From NCBI GenBank assembly GCA_964019335.1, contig OZ025671.1, positions 620,001 through 684,000 of the forward strand: DNA of 64,000 nucleotides, read 5' to 3'. Both the position numbers and the translations under genes were made by a program. The DNA is from Diplonema japonicum. Its lineage: Eukaryota > Euglenozoa > Diplonemea > Diplonemida > Diplonemidae. Shown here piece after piece: positions 31,835-42,814 of this stretch. Positions within the stretch are counted from its first letter, which is position 1. Each line of letters starts with the position of its first letter. Under the pieces are notes generated by a model. The model did no database searches. It worked only from the letters and a program-made list of their open reading frames with translations, and was not told where the DNA came from.

Positions 31835-32905
31835 TCACATGCAGGCACCTAACTCAATCACTGGCGGTACAGAAGAGGAGGGTGCCCCTGTTCTGTGAGA
31901 GGACCACAAGCTATTCACTCCTACCATGGAAAGGGTGGAGTCGCAGCGATTGGTATCCTTATAAACAGACAACGGCAAAGGCGGAGCCACGTAGGCTGTC
32001 AGGCGCTTGGAAGGAGAAGCGCACAACGTAGCAGATACCGCCGAGAGAACTGCTGGTGTTCGTTTCTTCAAGTTTATCATTCTTCGCAGCCAGTGTGAAG
32101 TCCTCCCCTGCCAGAGACAGAGTTCAGTTCCTGACCTGTCGAGTGTTGTTCCACAGTCGGAGCACCTTGTCTTTGCAAGCCCAAAAGGACCAGCACCGCA
32201 TTTTGTGCAGCATGTCTTCATCTTTTCGAACCTGGATTCATGTGTTTGGTACGCTGCCTGCACACATTTGTCTGTGTACCGCACGGGTGCTTCCTTCAGC
32301 TTGTCCATCAACGATGCCCACAACTCGCCGCATTGTGAAGCAGGGGTGTTTTTGATCTCCTTCAATTCGCTCAAGAGTTCGAGTAAGTTTCGTTTTGCGT
32401 ACGGCCCCGCCTCCACTGCCTTGCACCTGTTGGTCATGAGGTCCATATAGGAATCGAAGCTGGGTATTTGTGCAAGCGTTTCGTATCGTGCTTTTAGATT
32501 ATCGTGCGATGAGCGCAAACACGAAAGCTCTGCTGAGAGAAGCTGTATGGTTTTTTCCAAAGAGGCGACTTTGACAGCAGCAACATCAGTGAAGACGGCA
32601 TCACCCAACCCCAAGATGCACAGGAGGTTGCTGTTGGACAGCCCCCTCTGCACGCCCTCTGTCACTTCTTTTAACGCTTTTTCGCTTTTTACGTACTTCT
32701 GCTCCATTTCCCGGAGCTCTACCCGCAGCTGGCGCGAAGTTTCCATTGCTTCATCGACTTGTTTCAGCCATATGTTCTGAGTACATTCAGGCTCTTTGGG
32801 TGCATCTTTAATCTCGTAACTAGCAGCACGTGAGGAGGCGGATTTTAACTTTACCACAGTAGCGACTTTCTTCGCAACATTCCATCCCTTCTTGCCTGCT
32901 CTCAT
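31835..32905 (-). CDS. Coiled-coil protein with a C-terminal zinc-ribbon-like motif
   Basis: About 356 residues from the ATG at 32905. Residues 55-200 are coiled coil. CCTKCGAGPFGLAKTRCSDCG near residue 245 is a four-cysteine zinc-ribbon-like motif. The tail after it is low in recognisable structure. An alternative 28-nt GT-AG removal right after CSDCGTTLDR would end the protein at a short GLHTGCEE tail; 28 nt is shorter than the other introns here, so I did not adopt it. Function is unknown. The gene lies 57 nt upstream of the phosphorylase-like gene start. Confidence 0.65.
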   Translation of the reverse strand: MRAGKKGWNVAKKVATVVKLKSASSRAASYEIKDAPKEPECTQNIWLKQVDEAMETSRQLRVELREMEQKYVKSEKALKEVTEGVQRGLSNSNLLCILGLGDAVFTDVAAVKVASLEKTIQLLSAELSCLRSSHDNLKARYETLAQIPSFDSYMDLMTNRCKAVEAGPYAKRNLLELLSELKEIKNTPASQCGELWASLMDKLKEAPVRYTDKCVQAAYQTHESRFEKMKTCCTKCGAGPFGLAKTRCSDCGTTLDRSGTELCLWQGRTSHWLRRMINLKKRTPAVLSAVSATLCASPSKRLTAYVAPPLPLSVYKDTNRCDSTLSMVGVNSLWSSHRTGAPSSSVPPVIELGACM

Positions 32906-33006
32906 CTTAGTTTCATTCAACCTTGAGATCTTTGAGGGCAACAAAGTGGCGTGTAAAATAACTACTTAGTTGCAAACACGCAGTGCATTGTAAATATTAT
33001 CGAAGT

Positions 33007-33442
33007 TCATTCCTGCTTTTTCAGAAGGCCCACTGCTTCCAGCTCTGCCTTCATGCCATCGTAGTCGTTGGTGTGTAGTTGTGCTTCCCACTTTTCCATC
33101 TTAACATTCATCTCTGCTTCAAATGCAGCATCCTTCTTCATAGTCTCTTCGTCAACATCCTCGCTGCTCTCTTCTTCTTCTTCATCAGATTCTTCCTCTT
33201 CTTCTTCTCGTTGCGTCTTCTTCATTTTATTGTCTTCCAACTCTTTTGCTTTCTTCTCAATTACCTCACGGAACAAGGCAACGTTTGGATGACCAGGCCA
33301 CCGCTTCTCGATATCCTTGTGAGTATTTCCCCTTGTTGTTGATACATACTTGGGAGATATCAAAAGCTTTGACAAGGTCTTTCGTTTGTAGGGCTGTCAG
33401 GAACTGCACCTGCAGGGACAGGTACACCTCAGCATGAGACAT
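33007..33442 (-). CDS. Small acidic coiled-coil protein, 133 aa, one micro-intron
   Basis: Exons 33350-33442 and 33007-33315; intron 33316-33349 (34 nt, GTATGT...CACAAG) is phase 0 and joins ...KAFDISQ to DIEKRWPGHPNVAL. The middle has a long Glu/Asp run (residues 70-85); the C-terminus is helical. No family is recognised. The join is supported because both flanking frames end or begin within the intron. A GTACAG site lies 7 nt before the chosen ATG. Confidence 0.7.
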
Positions 33443-33524
33443 ATTGGCCTGTACTAAATAACTGTTACAAAATGGCAAGGAACAAGTTAACTTATTGACA
33501 CTGGCGTGCCATGACCGACACTAT

Positions 33525-36365
33525 CTAACGCCAATTGCAAGGTGGTGCTCTATGGAGTTTCTCTAAGATGGTGTACATCTGTGCGTGTATTAAAGTGGCT
33601 GCATGACATACCTGATCCCTTTTTGTTGCTGTGCTTATAGACTCCAGACATGCCTGGCGTGCCTTTGGGGGAACATCTTCTGGTAGCGCGGACAGTCCAT
33701 GCAATATCCACACACGGAGCTGGGGTTCTTTCATTTCCCTCAAGTTCCAAATAATGTCACCAACGCGGTCGGACGTGTCGAGGTCACGGTTGATCACAGC
33801 TTGCAGCATAGCTTCAGCCAGCTTGTCACCCCGTGGCTGCAGGAATGCTTGTATGGCCGCTTTCTCTTCTGATGGAAGCTGAGGCTCGGTAGCATCTAAG
33901 AAAAACTTCAGCGTCAGGTAGGCCGCTTCTCTCTTTACATCTGTGTTAACTATGCTTGCAAGTGCCACGTCGAACACAGCAGCAGCTAAGGGGGACGCCA
34001 TCAATTTGATAGGAAAGCGTTTTGTTGCCATTGTCATGAGGTAGAAGATCTCTTGGATGAAATCTGAGTTAGGGCCTACTGCCTCTTCTGCAAGCATCTT
34101 AACGGTCCTTCCAATGAGGACATTCAGCACATCCATGATCGGCCCCACGTAAGCATCTTCTCTGCCGAACACGGTGATGACGCTCCCCATCAACCACAGT
34201 AAGCAGCTGTGCGGCTTGATGCCAAATGCGCTAACTAAGGTCTGGATTAAAGGCTCCAGGTGTGCCCTGAATTCCAAATCGCATGCAAGCATCACACTTC
34301 GCAGAAGTCCTGTCAATTGTTCCATAAGCTGCTCGCTGTTGATCGCCTTCGCTATGAGGTCCTTCAGCACAGGCCACATAACGCCAAACGCACCAGCCCA
34401 CGCCTGTGCAGCGGCCCGCGTCGCCTCGCCACCTTGATAGCCCGCACTGTTATCAACACCTACGAACAGTGATGCTAACTTCTGAACCTCAATGTTGATC
34501 AGCTCAGCATCAGCCCCTATGGACTGGAGTTTCATAAGTATAGGGGCACACAACCCCTCAACTGCGCCCGCGAGCTCGGCTACAGGTAGCTCGCTAACCA
34601 AGGAGCCAAGACCCTCCATTAGCTTCTTTGCGTTCTCCAAGCTCATCGATCCCGTCAGCATAGCACGGTCTTTCAAAACGGGGAACAGCCGCACCATGTG
34701 TGAGGTGCATGTCTTACAGAGGCTGCACACAGTCGCGATGGCCACCTTGTGGATACGGGGGTGCGCTAAGGTGCTCATTGTAAGGTTCAACAATGCGGGC
34801 ATCAGTTCTCCCCCGTTTGTGTTGATCCAAGGACCGGCTATTTTGATAACTTGGATGTAGGCAGCCTGTACCCTCCAGTGATACTGCGACAGGGTGCTGC
34901 TAATTGTCAGCAGTTGCGGGTAGAGCGTGTCCTCCAACGGCTTCGAAGGCGGTGTACATGTTATGTAGTACAGAACAGCCTCCACCTCTCTCCAGTTTGC
35001 AGGCGTTGTTATGTTTTGTGTCAGCAAGGGATACGCCTTCAGCACAGCCTTGATGGGTGTCAAGATGCGGCTGCAGTCCTCAACTGCCTCATACAAATCG
35101 TGTTCTCTGAATTCGTCGAAAGTGGACTCGTCGTGATCATCCTTTGTCCATGTGTCGCAGTCTACAGGGTACATGGCCTGCTTCAACAAGACAGGGACAA
35201 TATTGTTCAAGGGACCCTCAATTGCCGAAGCACACTGCTGGTGCTGCTCGGGGCTCTTTTTCGCCACAGCTTGCAGAGAGAGGTTCAGTCGATGCCAGAA
35301 GCCGAGTGTGTGTGCAAATACTTTCTGGTCTGGGAACGAAGCGGCCTTCACCATAATATTTATCATGGTGGCCATATCTTGAGTAACAACACTAACGTCG
35401 CGCACGTACATTCTGCACACCCTGGCGAGCGCTCGTGTGAGCGTTTCAGCAGCATCCGCATCTTCTCCAACAGAGGCCAAGAGGTTGTAGATGTTGAGAA
35501 TGTTGGAGGCCAGAAACGACGACACTGGATTCCAGTCTACGTCTTTACCGTTCAATAGGAAGGCCAGCTCCGTGATGACCTCAGAAGCATCATCCTGGAG
35601 TTGAGGGTTGCCTAAAGCCTGGACGGATGCCTGCGTGATGGGCGACGCCGCTACGTGTTCGGGTTGCAAAGAGCCAAATCGCAGCCACTTTGCATACACT
35701 TTAAAAACGAATGAAAGCCTCGCTGGGATGCCTTGTGCACCTGTCCACACGCTATGGATAAGGTCCATCACCAACCTCGTGTTTGGGCACACAGACACCA
35801 GCAGTGGATGCTCCGCGTTAATCTCTGGGTCGTCGGCCCGCTGCGCTTCCATCCCGTCTTCCATGTCCTCGAGGATGAATCCAGCTTCCTCGCCAAGAGT
35901 GTCGAGGAAGAGAAGCAAGATGTCAACTGTTTCGGGCTGCGAGAGAGAGTTGCACAAGTCAGGCACCAAAGTGGGGTTCGGGTGCAGAACAAGGAGCTTG
36001 ACGATAGTGAGTGACAACTGCTGCAGAACGTTTTTTGGTGAGCCTTGCCTAAGCCGTACTATGTGGTTTAAAACGCACTGTTGCAGCTTAGCGCTGAGGG
36101 CTTGGTCTGGCTTAGAGTTCTTGATCCTCCATGTGAGGGACGTCGCACAAAAGTTCAGCACTGAAGGATCCTTGGAATTAGTCAGCAACTGGTCGATGAT
36201 TCCCCATGCCGCTTCTTGCTTCCTGAATTCCTGCAACCACTTATCACTTGCTTCTCTCTCTTCCTTCGATGTCTGATGCCCATACATGAGTCCTATTTGC
36301 CTGAGCACCTGTTTCGTTTTTAAACAAAAACCTTTCCATACCTCATCTGATGTAGGTGCCGCCAT
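33525..36365 (-). CDS. TNPO3: Transportin-3 / Mtr10-type importin beta
   Basis: Nuclear import receptor of the TNPO3/importin-13/Mtr10 group, which carries SR-type and other RNA-binding proteins through nuclear pores under Ran control. Exons are 33612-36365 and 33525-33578; the 33-nt frame-neutral intron 33579-33611 (GTATGT...GCACAG) leaves 935 residues. The protein is all helical HEAT repeats. The N-terminal repeat has the signature KWLQEFRKQEAAWGIIDQLL, and residues 90-130 have RQGSPKNVLQQLSLTIVKL. The C-terminal part (DRVGDIIWNLREMKEPQ) matches the TNPO3 end. Length fits the family (about 920-970). Confidence 0.85.
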   Translation of the reverse strand: MAAPTSDEVWKGFCLKTKQVLRQIGLMYGHQTSKEEREASDKWLQEFRKQEAAWGIIDQLLTNSKDPSVLNFCATSLTWRIKNSKPDQALSAKLQQCVLNHIVRLRQGSPKNVLQQLSLTIVKLLVLHPNPTLVPDLCNSLSQPETVDILLLFLDTLGEEAGFILEDMEDGMEAQRADDPEINAEHPLLVSVCPNTRLVMDLIHSVWTGAQGIPARLSFVFKVYAKWLRFGSLQPEHVAASPITQASVQALGNPQLQDDASEVITELAFLLNGKDVDWNPVSSFLASNILNIYNLLASVGEDADAAETLTRALARVCRMYVRDVSVVTQDMATMINIMVKAASFPDQKVFAHTLGFWHRLNLSLQAVAKKSPEQHQQCASAIEGPLNNIVPVLLKQAMYPVDCDTWTKDDHDESTFDEFREHDLYEAVEDCSRILTPIKAVLKAYPLLTQNITTPANWREVEAVLYYITCTPPSKPLEDTLYPQLLTISSTLSQYHWRVQAAYIQVIKIAGPWINTNGGELMPALLNLTMSTLAHPRIHKVAIATVCSLCKTCTSHMVRLFPVLKDRAMLTGSMSLENAKKLMEGLGSLVSELPVAELAGAVEGLCAPILMKLQSIGADAELINIEVQKLASLFVGVDNSAGYQGGEATRAAAQAWAGAFGVMWPVLKDLIAKAINSEQLMEQLTGLLRSVMLACDLEFRAHLEPLIQTLVSAFGIKPHSCLLWLMGSVITVFGREDAYVGPIMDVLNVLIGRTVKMLAEEAVGPNSDFIQEIFYLMTMATKRFPIKLMASPLAAAVFDVALASIVNTDVKREAAYLTLKFFLDATEPQLPSEEKAAIQAFLQPRGDKLAEAMLQAVINRDLDTSDRVGDIIWNLREMKEPQLRVWILHGLSALPEDVPPKARQACLESISTATKRDQVCHAATLIHAQMYTILEKLHRAPPCNWR

Positions 36366-36484
36366 AGATCCTCGACTATCTTATGACCCTAGGTGTTGAG
36401 TACAGATGTAAAGCCGAATAACTAAATAACACATGTACAGTGTAGTCTACGATACAATCTATTGATCAAAATAACAACAACAAT

Positions 36485-37498
36485 TCATTTTACAGTTTTG
36501 TTTGAAACTACATATTTAAGAAATACTTCTTCGGAATCACGATCCGAGGCTTGGCGCCTCTTGAGGAGGACATCGTCACGAGAAGGGCGGAGGGGGAGAG
36601 GTGCGGAGAGGAAGCTGGGCTGCTTCCCCACTGGCATGGACGGACGATGGCTCGTTGGTGTGAGGCGCTTTACAGTTTGCAAAGATGTATTTTGGTTCCG
36701 TAACTGCTTCCCACACTCAGTATCACAGCTATGAGAAAAATGAACTGAAGCGATCTCTGCCCGTCGTGGAGTGTCTCTGCAAGTGGCTGTCAGGTCTGAT
36801 TCTGCTGCACAGATGGCCTGCTTCGCAGCGGCCTGAGACACCCCATGATTCGCGGCATGGGGCACACCATGCTGCGTTGGTGGGTGTGGCACAGGGCGCT
36901 TAACCACAGTCACGTGCGGCATTTCTTGACAGCTCAGGTCGATGCTGCAAGGAGCCTCAAGGCACGGCGATAGCTGCTGCTGCTGCTTTTGCGCCCGCCT
37001 GGCCTCTGCCATGATGACATCCAGCTGCTCTTGAGCGTCACGCGAGAATGCACTCTGTGTTGCGTGCGCCCTTTTGAGCTGTGCTTCCAACTCCTTGTTT
37101 TCCTGTCGTAATGTATTGAGCTCTTCAAAAACCATCTTCGGTGTCTTCCTTGCCACACCGAAGAACTGGTCGTAGGTCTTCACAGCTTCTGTGAGGTACG
37201 CCCTCTCCGCGCGATCTGCTACCTTGTCATCTTCCATGTTCATCTTTAGCATGTCAGCCTTTTCCTGCACCTCGTGCAAGACATCCTTCAGATACCTAAC
37301 ACCCTTGCAGCCTAAGCACGGCATCACTTCTGGCAGCAGCGCTTCGTAATGACTGCAAACCTTCAGCAGCTCCTCCACGGTCACCCTTGCGCGATCTACG
37401 TCTCTGATGCTACCTCCGTCGTGGCAGGGGTCCACGCGGGACCTCGTGATATAAACTGCGCGGTCACATATTGTTTGGCTGAGCTTAGGGACAGGCAT
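36485..37498 (-). CDS. Unrecognised coiled-coil protein, 337 aa
   Basis: Single exon with ATG at 37498. A Cys pair (LGCKG, CLGC context) near residue 63 precedes a coiled coil over about residues 70-180. The C-terminal half is His/Gln/Pro- and Arg-rich and likely disordered. No catalytic motif or membrane helix is present. It is accepted because of its length, its coiled-coil periodicity and its place in the array; function is unknown. Confidence 0.65.
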   Translation of the reverse strand: MPVPKLSQTICDRAVYITRSRVDPCHDGGSIRDVDRARVTVEELLKVCSHYEALLPEVMPCLGCKGVRYLKDVLHEVQEKADMLKMNMEDDKVADRAERAYLTEAVKTYDQFFGVARKTPKMVFEELNTLRQENKELEAQLKRAHATQSAFSRDAQEQLDVIMAEARRAQKQQQQLSPCLEAPCSIDLSCQEMPHVTVVKRPVPHPPTQHGVPHAANHGVSQAAAKQAICAAESDLTATCRDTPRRAEIASVHFSHSCDTECGKQLRNQNTSLQTVKRLTPTSHRPSMPVGKQPSFLSAPLPLRPSRDDVLLKRRQASDRDSEEVFLKYVVSNKTVK

Positions 37499-38335
37499 TC
37501 CTGAATAGGTGACGGGTGGCGCGTTGATAGCGAAAGAAGAAAAAAAGGGTCGAGTTCAGGGTGTTGTATGTTTAGGAGAACGGGAGGGACGGGAGGGGCG
37601 GGGAGGAAAGCGGGCAAAGAACATAAGTGTCGAAGAGAAAGGAGTTAAGCACAGCATTGCCACGTGTGCTAAGAAAAAGTCTGCGACTGCAAAATGCAGG
37701 TCTCTTCCTGGTGGTCTTCATAGGGCTGAAAAAATTGATGATTAAAAGGAAAATAAAAAAAGAAAAGAAGAAAAAAAAACAGGTGGAAAAGAAAAAGAAG
37801 AAAGTAATAATAATAAAAAAGAAAGAGAAAAGAAAAGGGAGTGGCGACTGCTACCTGGACACCACGTGGGCAGTTGCACACAAGCTGCTGCACCACAACA
37901 CTCGCGAAGAGCGTTTCTCAGAACGGTCTATGAAGCAGCAATGCGCCAAACGTGCAATGCTGCTTTCTTTAGTTTAAATGCAGTGCCCTGGTGGGCATCA
38001 TGAAGCCACTGGCGCAGTCAAAGGCGCCTCTGAACCTGATAGATAAACAAAAGAAAACGGACTGAACAGAGTAGACATAAAACATAAAGTAATAAGAGCG
38101 GGACTTGGAAGGGACATAGGGGTTTTTTTTAGTATCAGTTCACCGCAGGGACACCATCATTATCATCATCATCATCATCATAAATCATTACTATAAATTC
38201 TTCTCTCTCTTTTTATATCCTCCTTTCGTTCTCTTTCTTCTTTTTAATTTTGGCTCAGCTACAAGGCCCCTTCACTCTTCAGTGAGTGCCGGTCTGGCTG
38301 CGTATCCCAGGCTAGAGAAGGACGGCACTATAATG

Positions 38336-38370
<35 letters not shown>

Positions 38371-39384
38371 CCACTGCAACGGTCGAGCGCTCCAAGCCAA
38401 AGATTGCTACCTTTCTAGTGACGAAAAGTGGTGAGGGTAGTGGTCGCTATGTGCTGAGGGTGGCATGCTTTGCTCGGCTATGCAAACCAGCGCACAGGCT
38501 AGTCTACAAGAACACTTTTTTTTCTTTTTACGTTTTGAAGTTAGAAACAAAGGCCGACTAAGGCAGAGGAAAAGAAGAACAAGAATACCGACAGAGGAAA
38601 GCAATACAGCATGCCTGCAAAAAAAAAAAGCTGAAGCACACAGGGAGGGACGAGGAAAATAAAAAGAAAAGAGAAGAAAACTTAACAGAAGAGATGGGAA
38701 AAAAAGGGGGTAAAGAAGAGAGCACCCATAGCCATAGCCTCTCCTCTTATTTACTCCTTTTTTTTTTCTTAGGGTACGTCACATAATACCCAAAAAAAAG
38801 TACAAAACCCACTGATCCCAAAAAGAGGAAATGATTTTTTAAAAAAACCAAAATAGTTTCGTCTGGATGCGACTCCCATGAAACTATAAAATACCAATGT
38901 GAACATGTGCAGCAAGAGTAGAGTACGCTAGGCCACAGTCCTCCTGCGCTTTGCCTAAAAAGCTGACCACATACTCAACAACAATAGTATCGTGACAAAC
39001 TAGTGAAGGAAACCCTGGTGAGACATAGGCAAAAAAAATCTGGGGTATAATTCGACTTTTTTTTAGGTGCTATTGGGGCAAATTATTCTTTTTTTTCTTT
39101 TTTTTTTTTCTTTTTTTTTTCTTGTTGATCAATTTATTTCTTTCTTTACACATAAACGGCGAACCAGATAAAGGTAGGAGCAAAGGCCTTATCCCCTCAC
39201 AACCACCGTAGTGTAGCTGCATCTTGTAGCGCACACTTAAAATGTGGAAAAGCAAAACGGGAAAAGTAGAAAAAAAGAGAAGAAGAAGCGTGAAAGAAGG
39301 CAGCAGAAAAAAGGGGAGAAAAGAGGGGAGAAAGAGGGGAAATGAAACTAATGTTAAGTATGCTGTGCTTCTGTGTCCGCCGCC
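37499..39384. other. Long non-coding gap with homopolymer tracts
   Basis: About 1.9 kb with no supported gene: the largest break inside the minus-strand array. It holds poly-A/purine stretches (37,740-37,840), an ATC/CAT trinucleotide microsatellite (about 38,152-38,182), a run of about 30 T (38,342-38,371), further A/T runs and pyrimidine tracts at 39,090-39,120. Possible roles are a long 3' UTR or an internal transcription start; neither can be shown. Confidence 0.6.
38152..38182. repeat. CAT/ATC trinucleotide microsatellite
   Basis: Consecutive cat/tca units within an AT-rich gap; visible directly. Confidence 0.8.
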
Positions 39385-40923
39385 TCACCTCATGTTTCCT
39401 TGTGGCCGAGAAGGTGGGTTCCGCATTTGGTTGTACTGTTGTTGTGTCATGCGTGTGACGTGGCATACCAGTCCAGGTTGGGGGCCGCGAATGGGTGCAG
39501 ATGGTGAGGAGGGAAATTGGCTAATATTATTATTACTACCGTTTTGTACAACACTATTACTGTTCCCGCTACTGTTGCCATTGTTGCCAGCAGGCGTCTG
39601 TTGGTGCGCGTGTGCTACTGGTGTAGTACATACCGATGGGGTGATGGCGGGGTTCGTCCACCCGTTTTGGCTCTGGCCCACATCACTTCCTTTATCCTGC
39701 CCCAGCCCGTACAGCACACCACAGTGGTTCAGAACGGAGTCATTTGGGAAGAAGTCTTGGCAAAGCTTGAAGAAACAATGAGCAGTGAGCAGCGAATCCG
39801 ACCCGGCCTGAGGTGTGGTGTGTTGCAATGTGCAGCGTACCTGGTGTGCAGGGCCTATCCTCTCGACATCAAGGTTGTCGCCCAGCTTGTTCAACCCGCA
39901 CATGTCGGACAGCGCACCCCCCGTTTGTTTTAATAGATATTTTACATCAAAAACCTGTTGCGTTGCACTTGCGTCCAAAACATACCAAAGGGAAGTAAGT
40001 GTTCATCAGCTCGAAGAACTCTTCTTCCTCTGAAGGCAGCTCGTTGTTCGTCAGAACTTTTATTAAGTACCTGCATAACGTCATTGATTCCAATGAGGCA
40101 TACCCAAAGTCATAGCCCGAGTGGAAGCTGAGCCATTTGACGGGAGGGTCCGAGCTGAGAACAAGCCCACTGCTGGTGAGCAACTCTGCAAAGGTGGCAA
40201 CATCAATCCCATCTGTGCAGTTCGAGCGTGGGGTTAATATGTGTTAATACCTCTTGCAAATCTGTCGAAGTCGATGCCTGACCCCGTGAGCAGGTCGATG
40301 GAGTCCTGTGCGTAGATGTCGTCGGTGAGATTGAACTTGAAGTTGAATTGCCACGTGCACGCACCAGGGGGGTGCTTCCCGTACTCGTCGGAGAAGGTGA
40401 TCCCTAGCTGGATAATTTTGAGAAGGTTAACGTTGCAGCGCAGTGTTTGGTAGTAAAACTCGGTGTTCGACTTGAAGTTCCCAACAGGCCGTGCCACCAC
40501 ACCAGGGAACTCTGTGTCCATGGCGACGTATGGGTAATCCACAACAGTAGCACGTATTTGATCAAATACTTCTTCTAGCTGGTCAGCCCATACATCGACT
40601 ATGATATCAGACTCCCCTTCGTTGTGCACTGCATCACCCATGAGGTATTGCTGCGGTGCGTGGAGGGGCTGATGTTGGTGCTGGTGTTGCGTTTGTTGCG
40701 CTGGGATTATGTCATAGTTCTGCTGTGCGTGGTACCCCTGCGGTGTGTACCCCTGCACCATCTGTTGGTGTTGGTGCTGATGTTGTTGTTGCTGCTGAGG
40801 TACCATCTGGTTCACTTGGAGCATCTGCTGCACTTGGCCGCCACCCATCACACCGTGCGACACCATTCTGTTCCCCATCGGGATACCGCTTCCCCCTCTC
40901 ATGTGACCGCCTTTTATTTCCAT
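39385..40923 (-). CDS. CNOT7: CAF1/POP2 deadenylase, catalytic subunit of CCR4-NOT
   Basis: Shortens mRNA poly(A) tails as a DEDD exonuclease. Exons are 40251-40923, 39986-40212, 39841-39954 and 39385-39807. The introns are 38 nt (40213-40250), 31 nt (39955-39985) and 33 nt (39808-39840), all GTA...CAG. The spliced protein has 478 residues. Catalytic acids are in [10 protein letters not shown] (D, E), [11 protein letters not shown] (D) and the spliced HQAGSDSLL (D). The last motif is broken by an 11-codon frame-neutral insert if the 33-nt intron is kept, which is strong evidence for that splice. The N-terminal 105 residues are Gln/His-rich and the C-terminal 85 Asn/Gln/Pro-rich. Such extensions are absent from animal CNOT7, and low-complexity N-termini occur in yeast Pop2. 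Confidence 0.95.
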
Positions 40924-41271
40924 TTAGGTTCTTGTTCTATTTTATTCTGTGTGGTGCATTGATTGTGAATAAGAAGGGAATAAAGTTGGAAAGGGAAACT
41001 TCGGTTTACAATTCCCATCGTGATATAACACTAATCCCTGTCGTAGGCCCAGGGCCCTTTCCCGCCTTCTTGGCTTCTTGTGTTTTGCTCGCCATAGATG
41101 TGGCGGTACCTGGGGTGCCTGGCCAGCTCAGGATAGTTGTAGGGTTTCAAAGCTCTTGTGACCAATGTGTACTTCATGATATGTGTGAAAGCCCAGATGG
41201 ATCCGAAAAGGCTGTGCGTGTAAAAATTATATATGAGTCAAAGGAGGCCGGTGTTGGCGGCGCCCTTAAAA
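40924..41271. other. Intergenic region with a truncated dispersed-repeat copy
   Basis: 348 bp with no gene. Near 41,217-41,263 it carries a fragment resembling the start of the dispersed repeat (ATATGAGTCAAAGGAGGCCG then TGTTGGCGGCGCCC), after which the similarity stops. Confidence 0.55.
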
Positions 41272-42745
41272 TTAAAATAAGACATACATTGTGAAAATGG
41301 CAGCTGCTTGGACCAGCATCTCAAGTATATTCCTCCTTGCAGAGTCAAAGCGCTTCAGGGCGTCCCAGAAGTCCACCATGATGGGGTACTCCCTGTCACC
41401 GACAACAACCGATATCTTCCCCAAAGTGTTCGGGAGGTCGGGTTCCCGTTTGCTCAAGAACTCGTAAGGGAGGAGAAGTGCATCGATATTGAAGCCAATT
41501 GCATGCGTGGGTTGTGAAGGCACGTCCCAAGGGTAGTCGTACCCATCCTGTGAGTAATGATGCTTGACGACGTCCAGTGAGCGCAAGGGCGCAGGCCACA
41601 TGAACCGGATAATATCTCTGCTCTCCGCTTCGGCAAGCGGCTCGCCAAGAGGGATGTAATCAAGACGGTCGTTCCCGACAAGGATCTTGCTCATAGGAAC
41701 CCACGTGAGCTGTGTTGCGATTTTAAACAAGCGCTTTTCTACATACCTCATATTCATCTGAATCGACTAGACCCCCATCAAGGTCGCTGCCTTGCTTCGA
41801 GTTCTTTTTAAACAACTTAACCTGCACTTCTTTTTCCTCGCTGCCTTCCCTGGTGGCTACTATTTCTGCCCACTTCAAAGCGAGATAGTCAGGTGTGCTT
41901 CCAACAGGCTTTCTAAAAATAAACTTTCGTTTCTTTGGGGGCAGCGGTAAACCCGACCCGTCTAATGGCAGAACTTTCACTAGTTGTCCAGCCTGCGCCT
42001 TACCTTCGTAAGCCCTCTGCAAATTAGGGATGTCGTTTGTGATTGGATGCGATAATTGTATTTTCGCATAGCCGCCCCTCGGCAGCGAAACGGGCACCCC
42101 AAGACCGCGTAGCATGCCCCAGAACTTACTCCTCAAGTTGTATGTCAACGGGTTGGGCCAAGTCTCCTTGATGTAGAAAGTGGGTTGCTCTGCCTGCCAG
42201 ACTTCTAAATAATCCTGAGGCGGCGGCATTGTCAGCGAGCTTACTTTAGGAGGGCGGAAAGATAGATATTTCGAGTTGAAGCTTTCTCTGTACATCTCTT
42301 GGATGCTTGGCGGCAGCCTGTTGACAAATAGCTGATAAGTAAGTTCCCAGTTGTCCTTTTGCATTTGTGACGTGTGTATGTCCCAAACGTCGTGGGTCAC
42401 CCCGGTTTTGCTGAACTCCTGAAGCTTCCACCACAGGTCAACGTACTCCTGCGTCGTGAGATTTGCGTGCCGACCGTCCATTTCAGAAAGCACGCCGTAC
42501 TTTTCCCACAACTCCTCCTTTGTCGGCAACGCAACTGCACGGTCTTGTGACACCTTATGCAATGCATCTTCAACATTTTCTATTTTTTCAGTTTCGTTTA
42601 CTTGCCCGTTGCCCTGCTCTTCTTTTTCTTCCAGCTTTATTTCACAGTCTTTATGTTCGTGGTCGCTCCCAGTGTTTTTGCCTCCAGTGGTCCATCTCCT
42701 GCCTTTTGGCACATTTCTCTGAAGTGCCCGTAATATTTGTCTCAT
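41272..42745 (-). CDS. Unrecognised 478-aa protein, possibly mitochondrial
   Basis: Exons 41747-42745 and 41272-41709, with a 37-nt intron (41710-41746, GTATGT...CACAG). The first ATG in frame is at 42745, just after a TACACAG site. The N-terminus MRQILRALQRNVPKGRRW is basic and amphipathic, as in mitochondrial presequences. Residues 60-110 are Glu/Lys-rich. The body is Trp/Tyr/Pro-rich (LWWKLQEF, FWGMLRGLGVPV) and the C-terminus ends in a hydrophobic stretch (MLVQAAAIFTMYVLF) that could be a membrane anchor. No family is recognised; an organelle protein is a guess from the N-terminus only. Confidence 0.7.
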
Positions 42746-42814
42746 ATCTATCACCTGTGTACAATATGATATGAAAAAGAGCAAATATAAAAAGAAGTGA
42801 AAACACTTAACCGG

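Noticed and set aside
31741-32031. Small plus-strand ORFs around 31.7-32.4 kb
   Set aside because: They overlap supported minus-strand genes, carry no motif, and would be the only plus-strand genes in the array.
32070-32115. A 28-nt intron in the zinc-ribbon gene
   Set aside because: It would give a neat C-terminus, but its donor (GTCAGG) and length do not match the other introns. It is kept only as an alternative.
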